Part shown: in pieces, positions 32,375-36,321 of the stretch
How the letters are laid out: the number at the start of each line of letters is the position of its first letter
Position numbering within the stretch: position 1 is the stretch's first letter
Source of the DNA: Bacillota bacterium
Lineage (GTDB): Bacteria; Bacillota; Clostridia; UBA1381; UMGS1253
DNA length: 36,321 nucleotides
Assembly: GCA_022706785.1 (NCBI GenBank)
Contig: JAKJBW010000020.1
Span: 1-36,321 of the forward strand
Direction of reading: 5' to 3'
Program-made: the position numbers and the translations under genes
The notes under the pieces: model-generated
Databases searched by the model: none
What the model was told of the DNA's origin: nothing
The model's input: the letters and a program-made list of their open reading frames with translations, nothing else

Positions 32375-32428
32375 AAATATACGCCAATATTGACGGTATC
32401 ATTTCCGTCAGTATTAGCGTATATTTTT
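32375..32428 (+). terminator. Long terminator hairpin of the XRE gene
   Basis: AAATATACGC (32375-32384) pairs with 32417-32426; the inner arms (AATATTGACGG with CCGTCAGTATT) extend it. T5 follows. A smaller stem TGCACGC/GCGTGCA lies at 32280-32301. Confidence 0.75.
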
Positions 32429-32546
32429 GTTATATGCCGCTTGGCTGCATGCCATACCCGGCGCCTTATTTTGATCCTGTTTTAAACGTTTAATCGGCCT
32501 GCATAATTGACATAATATTATTTTAAAACTTTTTACTTAGAAATGC

Positions 32547-32575
32547 TTGAAAAACTTGCAAAAATTATATATGAT
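32547..32575 (+). promoter_or_regulatory. Sigma-A promoter of rsfS-leuS
   Basis: TTGAAA (32547-32552), 17-nt spacer, TATGAT (32570-32575), 31 nt before the rsfS start codon. There is no room for a T-box leader, which is common on other aminoacyl-tRNA synthetase genes in Firmicutes. Confidence 0.7.
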
Positions 32576-32606
32576 TTAAGGAACTAAAGATTTCGGAGGT
32601 GGATAC

Positions 32607-32957
32607 ATGCAGCAGCTTGAAAAAGCGATGAAAATAGCGGCGTGTCTGGATAACAAAAAGGGACAGGATATCACTGTTTTAGATATAGGCAAGGTCACCA
32701 CTTTGGGGGACTATTTTGTTATCGCAAGCGGCGGCTCTGCGCCGCAGATCAAGGCGCTTGCCGATGAGGTGTTAGAAAAGCTTGCCGAGGCGGGGGAGCA
32801 TCCCATCCATATCGAAGGGTACAACGCCGCCACATGGATTCTTTTGGACTACGGCGATGTGATTGTCCATATTTTTCATAGGGAAACGCGCGATTTTTAC
32901 GGCATAGAGCGTCTGTGGACGGACGCGGAGCCTGTGCCGACCCAACTGACAAAATAA
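32607..32957 (+). CDS. rsfS: Ribosomal silencing factor RsfS
   Basis: 116 residues, the full length of the family. RsfS (Iojap/YbeB) binds L14 on the 50S subunit and blocks joining with the 30S subunit when nutrients are short. The conserved core [32 protein letters not shown] and the [34 protein letters not shown] tail are present. GGAGG precedes the ATG. It is 16 nt upstream of leuS, forming an operon. The genome therefore encodes two ribosome-silencing proteins in this window, RsfS and HPF. Confidence 0.96.
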   Translation: MQQLEKAMKIAACLDNKKGQDITVLDIGKVTTLGDYFVIASGGSAPQIKALADEVLEKLAEAGEHPIHIEGYNAATWILLDYGDVIVHIFHRETRDFYGIERLWTDAEPVPTQLTK

Positions 32958-32973
32958 ACCGGGAGTGTTTGAA

Positions 32974-35391
32974 ATGAAATATGATTTCACCAAAATAGAA
33001 AAAAAGTGGCAGGACAAGTGGGCGAAAGAAGAAACGTTTCGCGCCTCCGACGACACAAGCAAGCCCAAGTACTACGCGCTTGTGGAGTTTCCGTACCCGT
33101 CGGGGCACGGCCTGCATGTGGGGCATCCGCGCAGCTATACCGCGCTTGACATTGTGTCCAGAAAGCGCCGGCTGGAAGGCTACAATGTGCTCTACCCCAT
33201 GGGCTGGGACGCGTTCGGCCTGCCCACCGAAAACTATGCGATTAAAAACAAGATCCATCCCAAAAAGGTCACCGCCGCCAATGTGGCAAACTTTAAAAAG
33301 CAGCTCCAAAGCCTCGGCTTTTCCATCGACTGGTCAAGGGAGGTCAATACCACCGACCCGGCCTATTATAAATGGACGCAATGGATATTTTTAAAGCTGT
33401 TTGAAAAGGGGCTGGCCTATAAGCAGGAAATGCCCATTAACTGGTGCACAAGCTGCAGAGTGGGGCTTGCCAACGAAGAGGTTGTGGACGGCGTGTGCGA
33501 ACGCTGCGGCAGCCAGGTGGTGCAGAAGAGCAAAAGCCAGTGGATGCTGAAGATCACGGCATATGCGCAGCGCCTTATCGACGATCTGGATGATGTGGAT
33601 TTTATCGAAAAGGTCAAAATCCAGCAGAGAAACTGGATCGGCCGCTCCGAAGGCGCTGAGGTGAAATTTAAGGTGGGCGAGACCGGCGATGAGATCCTTG
33701 TCTACACAACCCGCCCCGACACGCTGTTCGGCGCGACCTATACCGTGCTTTCCCCGGAGCATCCCCTGATTGATACGCTGATGCCGCTGATCGGCAACAA
33801 AGACGAGGTTTTGGCCTACAGGGCACTGGCGGCCGGCAAATCCGAGTTTGAAAGAAGTGAGCTTACCAAGGAAAAGACCGGCGCAGCGCTTGCGGGCGTG
33901 ACGGCGCTCAATCCTGTCAATGGCGAAAAGCTGCCCATATGGATTTCGGATTATGTGATGATGACCTACGGCACAGGCGCGATCATGGCGGTGCCGGCTC
34001 ACGATACGCGCGACTGGGAATTTGCAAAAAAGTTCGGGCTGCCGATTGTTGAGGTGGTCGCGGGCGGCCGTGACGTGCAGGCGGAAGCGTATACCGATGT
34101 TACCGCGGGCGTTATGGTGAATTCGGGCTTTTTGAGCGGATTGCAGGTCAAAGACGCCATCCGCGCCATTATAGATGATCTGGAAGCAAAAGGGCTTGGC
34201 AGCCGCAAGGTAAACTATAAGCTGCGCGACTGGGTGTTTTCACGCCAGCGGTATTGGGGCGAGCCTATTCCGCTTGTGCATTGCGACAGATGCGGCTGGG
34301 TGGCCCTGCCCGAAAGCGAGCTGCCGCTCACCTTGCCGGAGGTGGAAAACTACGAGCCTACCGACAACGGCGAATCGCCGCTTGCCAAGATGGACGCATG
34401 GGTGAATACCGCCTGCCCTGCGTGCGGCGGCGCGGCCAAGCGTGAAACGGACACCATGCCGCAGTGGGCGGGGTCGTCGTGGTACTTCCTGCGCTATATC
34501 GACCCGCACAACGACAAGGTCCTGGCATCGGACGAGCTGATGCAATACTGGCTGCCCATAGACTGGTACAACGGCGGTATGGAGCACACAACGCTGCACC
34601 TGCTCTATTCGCGTTTCTGGCACAAATTCCTCTATGATATCGGCGTTGTCCCCACAAAGGAGCCTTACCAAAAGCGCACCTCCCACGGCATGATCCTGGG
34701 GGAAAACAACGAGAAGATGTCCAAATCCAGAGGCAACGTGGTCAATCCGGACGACATTGTGCAGCAGTTTGGGGCGGATACGTTTCGGACCTACGAAATG
34801 TTTATAGGCGCTTTTGACCAGGCAACGCCATGGTCTATGCAGGGCGTTAAGGGCTGCTATAAATTTTTGGAGCGCGTGTGGAATCTGAAAGGGATTCTGG
34901 CGGCGGGCGAAGGGTACTCGGCCGAGATGGAATCGCTGATGCACAAGGCGGTAAAGAAGGTGGGCGACGATATTGAGCGCCTCAAGTTCAATACCGCTAT
35001 CGCCACGCTGATGTCGCTGGTCAACGATTTTTCAAGGCTGGGCAGAGTTACGCGCGGCGAATTCAAAACCTTTCTGACGCTTTTAAACCCCATAGCGCCG
35101 CATATGACGGAAGAGCTTTGGGCGGTGTGCGGCTACGCCGGCACCATTGCAGGCGGGAAATGGCCTGTGTATGACGAAGCAAAAACGGTTGACGACCAGA
35201 TCGAGATCGTGCTTCAGATCAACGGCAGGATCCGCGACAAGCTGCTTGTTGCCGCAGGGCTGGACAAAGACGCCACCCAAAAGGCGGCGCTGGAGAGCGG
35301 GAAGATAAAAGAGCTCACGGAGGGCAGGCAGATCGTAAAGGTGATCGTGGTGCCGGGCAAGCTTGTCAACGTTGTGGTGGGCGGAAAATAA
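32974..35391 (+). CDS. leuS: Leucyl-tRNA synthetase
   Basis: 805 residues, a class I synthetase that charges tRNA-Leu. The HIGH-type motif appears as HVGH at 48-51 ([17 protein letters not shown]), followed by [13 protein letters not shown]; the CP1 editing domain includes [17 protein letters not shown] is at 581-585. Zinc-binding-like cysteines occur in CTSCRVG/CERCG and DRCGW/CPACGG. ATG 32974 follows GGGAG; a GTG at 32965 abuts that site and is unlikely. The gene has no T-box leader because it is driven from the rsfS promoter. Confidence 0.97.
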   Translation: MKYDFTKIEKKWQDKWAKEETFRASDDTSKPKYYALVEFPYPSGHGLHVGHPRSYTALDIVSRKRRLEGYNVLYPMGWDAFGLPTENYAIKNKIHPKKVTAANVANFKKQLQSLGFSIDWSREVNTTDPAYYKWTQWIFLKLFEKGLAYKQEMPINWCTSCRVGLANEEVVDGVCERCGSQVVQKSKSQWMLKITAYAQRLIDDLDDVDFIEKVKIQQRNWIGRSEGAEVKFKVGETGDEILVYTTRPDTLFGATYTVLSPEHPLIDTLMPLIGNKDEVLAYRALAAGKSEFERSELTKEKTGAALAGVTALNPVNGEKLPIWISDYVMMTYGTGAIMAVPAHDTRDWEFAKKFGLPIVEVVAGGRDVQAEAYTDVTAGVMVNSGFLSGLQVKDAIRAIIDDLEAKGLGSRKVNYKLRDWVFSRQRYWGEPIPLVHCDRCGWVALPESELPLTLPEVENYEPTDNGESPLAKMDAWVNTACPACGGAAKRETDTMPQWAGSSWYFLRYIDPHNDKVLASDELMQYWLPIDWYNGGMEHTTLHLLYSRFWHKFLYDIGVVPTKEPYQKRTSHGMILGENNEKMSKSRGNVVNPDDIVQQFGADTFRTYEMFIGAFDQATPWSMQGVKGCYKFLERVWNLKGILAAGEGYSAEMESLMHKAVKKVGDDIERLKFNTAIATLMSLVNDFSRLGRVTRGEFKTFLTLLNPIAPHMTEELWAVCGYAGTIAGGKWPVYDEAKTVDDQIEIVLQINGRIRDKLLVAAGLDKDATQKAALESGKIKELTEGRQIVKVIVVPGKLVNVVVGGK

Positions 35392-35463
35392 GCCGGCCTT
35401 GCCGACCTGCGAAAGCCAAATAAGGGGTTTACAGAAAACTGGCGACAAATCTGCTAAAAATAC

Positions 35464-35492
35464 TTGACTAGCCATATATTTTCTAGTATAGT
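35464..35492 (+). promoter_or_regulatory. Sigma-A promoter of the HPr gene
   Basis: TTGACT (35464-35469), 17-nt spacer, TATAGT (35487-35492), 59 nt before the start codon. Confidence 0.75.
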
Positions 35493-35551
35493 TAATGTAT
35501 TGCTATAAATGATTCGCGAGCACATATTTACCGTGAGAGGGGAACATATTT

Positions 35552-35815
35552 ATGTATTCGAGGGAAGTCCAACTTCAAAATCAGGTTGGGTTGCACGCCA
35601 GACCCGCTACGTTTTTTATCCAGAAGGCTAACGAGTTTAAGTCTACCATCTGGGTGGAAAAGGACGAGCGCAAAGTGAATGCAAAGAGCCTGCTGGGTGT
35701 GCTCTCTCTTGGTATTACGCATGGAACAATTATCGGTATCACTGCGGACGGAGCGGATGAAAAAGAAGCGGTGGATACGTTAGTTGCGTTGATTAATTCC
35801 AATTTTTCGGCATAA
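35552..35815 (+). CDS. ptsH: Phosphocarrier protein HPr
   Basis: 87 residues of the HPr family. The PTS phosphorylation site His15 is present in VGLHARPAT, and the regulatory Ser46, target of HprK, is in AKSLLGVLSLGI. Having both residues makes it HPr and not Crh, which lacks His15. No enzyme I gene is next to it, so ptsI must lie elsewhere or the protein may be mainly regulatory. GAGGGG precedes the ATG. It is monocistronic with its own promoter and terminator. With hprK at 12424 the window supplies both kinase and substrate of carbon catabolite control. Confidence 0.93.
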   Translation: MYSREVQLQNQVGLHARPATFFIQKANEFKSTIWVEKDERKVNAKSLLGVLSLGITHGTIIGITADGADEKEAVDTLVALINSNFSA

Positions 35816-35861
35816 CTGTCTGATTACAGGGCAAACCTATCGCATTCATAACAGCTGCTTT

Positions 35862-35888
35862 AAGCCGACAGGCCGGAGCGGCTTTTTT
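35862..35888 (+). terminator. Terminator of the HPr gene
   Basis: AAGCCG (35862-35867) pairs with CGGCTT (35879-35884), and a run of T follows to 35888. Confidence 0.75.
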
Positions 35889-35987
35889 GATGCGCTGTTC
35901 CAAAAGGCTTGGCTCGCGCATATTTTTAAGCCGCTTTGGTATATAATAATTCTGTTATAGTTGAATCGGCTATGAAAGGAGTGCTCA

Positions 35988-36146
35988 ATGATGCCTGAGG
36001 AAAAAGAACAGCAAAATAAAAAAGCCCTTAGCGTCGCGAAGCGTTACGTGGGCAAGCATCAATTACGCAGCGACCCTAACGGCAGCTATACCGGAAAGAC
36101 AAAATGCACCGATGAAACGCCTGTGCAGGACGCCGATGATTTATAG
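35988..36146 (+). CDS. 52-residue protein with DPNGSYTG and QDADDL motifs
   Basis: A short hydrophilic protein, read from ATG 35988 to TAG 36144-36146. AAAGGAG lies 6 nt upstream, and TATAAT at 35942-35947 may be its -10. The N-terminal half is basic (KKALSVAKRYVGKHQ); the C-terminal half reads SDPNGSYTGKTKC and ends PVQDADDL. I recall a similar motif on short uncharacterised proteins in many Clostridia, but could not search. No cysteine pair, membrane segment or known fold is visible. The clean start, stop and terminator argue for a real gene. Confidence 0.65.
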   Translation: MMPEEKEQQNKKALSVAKRYVGKHQLRSDPNGSYTGKTKCTDETPVQDADDL

Positions 36147-36175
36147 TCAAACCCCTTTAAAGGGGTTTGACTATA
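36142..36175. terminator. 34-nt perfect palindrome, terminator-like
   Basis: The segment is its own reverse complement (17 + 17 nt), beginning TATAGTC and ending GACTATA. It overlaps the stop codon of the 52-residue gene. Only two T follow, so it is a weak classical terminator. See the related hairpin at 24230. Confidence 0.6.
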
Positions 36176-36243
36176 TTGCCGCTGCGCTGATAAAAGCCGC
36201 CCGGGCAGATTGAACAGAACCCCCAAAAACGGACGGTTGCAAA

Positions 36244-36283
36244 AAACCTCCAGTTGTAGGAAAATAACTATGACTGGAGGTTT
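36244..36283 (+). promoter_or_regulatory. Hairpin hiding the transposase ribosome binding site
   Basis: AAACCTCCAGT (36244-36254) is the exact complement of ACTGGAGGTTT (36273-36283), and the GGAGG in the right arm is the ribosome binding site of the start codon at 36288. The fold would limit translation of transcripts that read in from outside. Confidence 0.6.
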
Positions 36284-36287
36284 ATCT

Positions 36288-36321
36288 ATGGGAAAACATT
36301 TTACTGCATGGGAAAGAACAG
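36288..36321 (+). CDS. Start of an IS30-like transposase (partial)
   Basis: Only 11 residues are visible (MGKHFTAWERT) before the window ends. The beginning KHFT..ER resembles the first helix of IS30-family transposases (typically KHLT..ER..IE), but such a short piece is weak evidence. GGAGG lies 7 nt upstream within a hairpin. The left end of the insertion sequence must lie between 36176 and 36243; I cannot place its inverted repeat. Confidence 0.45.
   Translation, partial: MGKHFTAWERT

Noticed and set aside
32429..32606. T-box leader for leuS
   Set aside because: The promoter is 31 nt before rsfS, and leuS follows rsfS by 16 nt; no T-box sequence (TGGNACCGCG-like) is visible.
35552..35815. 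Crh (catabolite repression HPr-like) rather than HPr
   Set aside because: His15 is present together with Ser46, and Crh lacks the histidine.

Overview
This window looks like chromosome of an endospore-forming, moderately GC-rich member of the Clostridia (Oscillospiraceae-like). The evidence is a SpoIIE phosphatase preceded by tRNA-Met and tRNA-Glu genes as in Bacillus, CdaA/CdaR c-di-AMP genes, HPr kinase with HPr, WhiA, RapZ, a long-form HPF, and strong AGGAGG-type ribosome binding sites. No rRNA, CRISPR array or intact prophage is visible. The species assignment is inference.

Layout. (1) 1-2643: terminator hairpins, a membrane diguanylate cyclase (-), a small XRE regulator (+) and hpf (-). 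(2) 2800-10017, all on the minus strand: pyridoxal kinase, an ECF S component (probably its vitamer transporter), a 1081-residue protein joining two GT-C glycosyltransferase modules, a GT2 polyprenyl-phosphate glycosyltransferase, a GtrA flippase-like protein and a class I fumarase alpha subunit without its beta partner. Together the three middle genes look like a polyprenyl-phosphate-sugar route for protein or cell-envelope glycosylation. (3) 10248-24048, all plus strand: cdaA and a frameshifted cdaR, then hprK, PHP phosphatase, ROK glucokinase, murB, rapZ, whiA, dnaE, then a TRAP (MtrB) homologue, a DUF2007-like small protein, pfkA and a YbgC-type thioesterase. This block mixes c-di-AMP and cell-wall control, carbon catabolite control, peptidoglycan precursor synthesis, glycolysis and replication. 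(4) 24435-27597: a large secreted protein with a C-terminal copper-amine-oxidase-N-like domain and an unrecognised 291-residue protein. (5) 27598-31480: a MITE-like element, a consensus promoter, tRNA-Met and tRNA-Glu, spoIIE with a candidate Spo0A box, a 70-residue membrane protein, another MITE-like element, and tRNA-Gln. (6) 31484-32430: an AT-rich insert-like patch with a zinc-ribbon mini-protein and a second XRE regulator in divergent arrangement. (7) 32607-36321: rsfS-leuS, an HPr gene, a 52-residue protein, and the start of an IS30-like transposase cut by the window end.

No single spectacular new system is evident. The best leads are several small inverted-repeat (MITE-like) elements of at least two or three kinds, a TRAP homologue with a substitution at one of the three RNA-contact positions, the tandem GT-C fusion with its glycosylation neighbours, the frameshifted cdaR, the orphan fumarase alpha subunit, and a hairpin family sharing TATAGTC/GACTAT ends.
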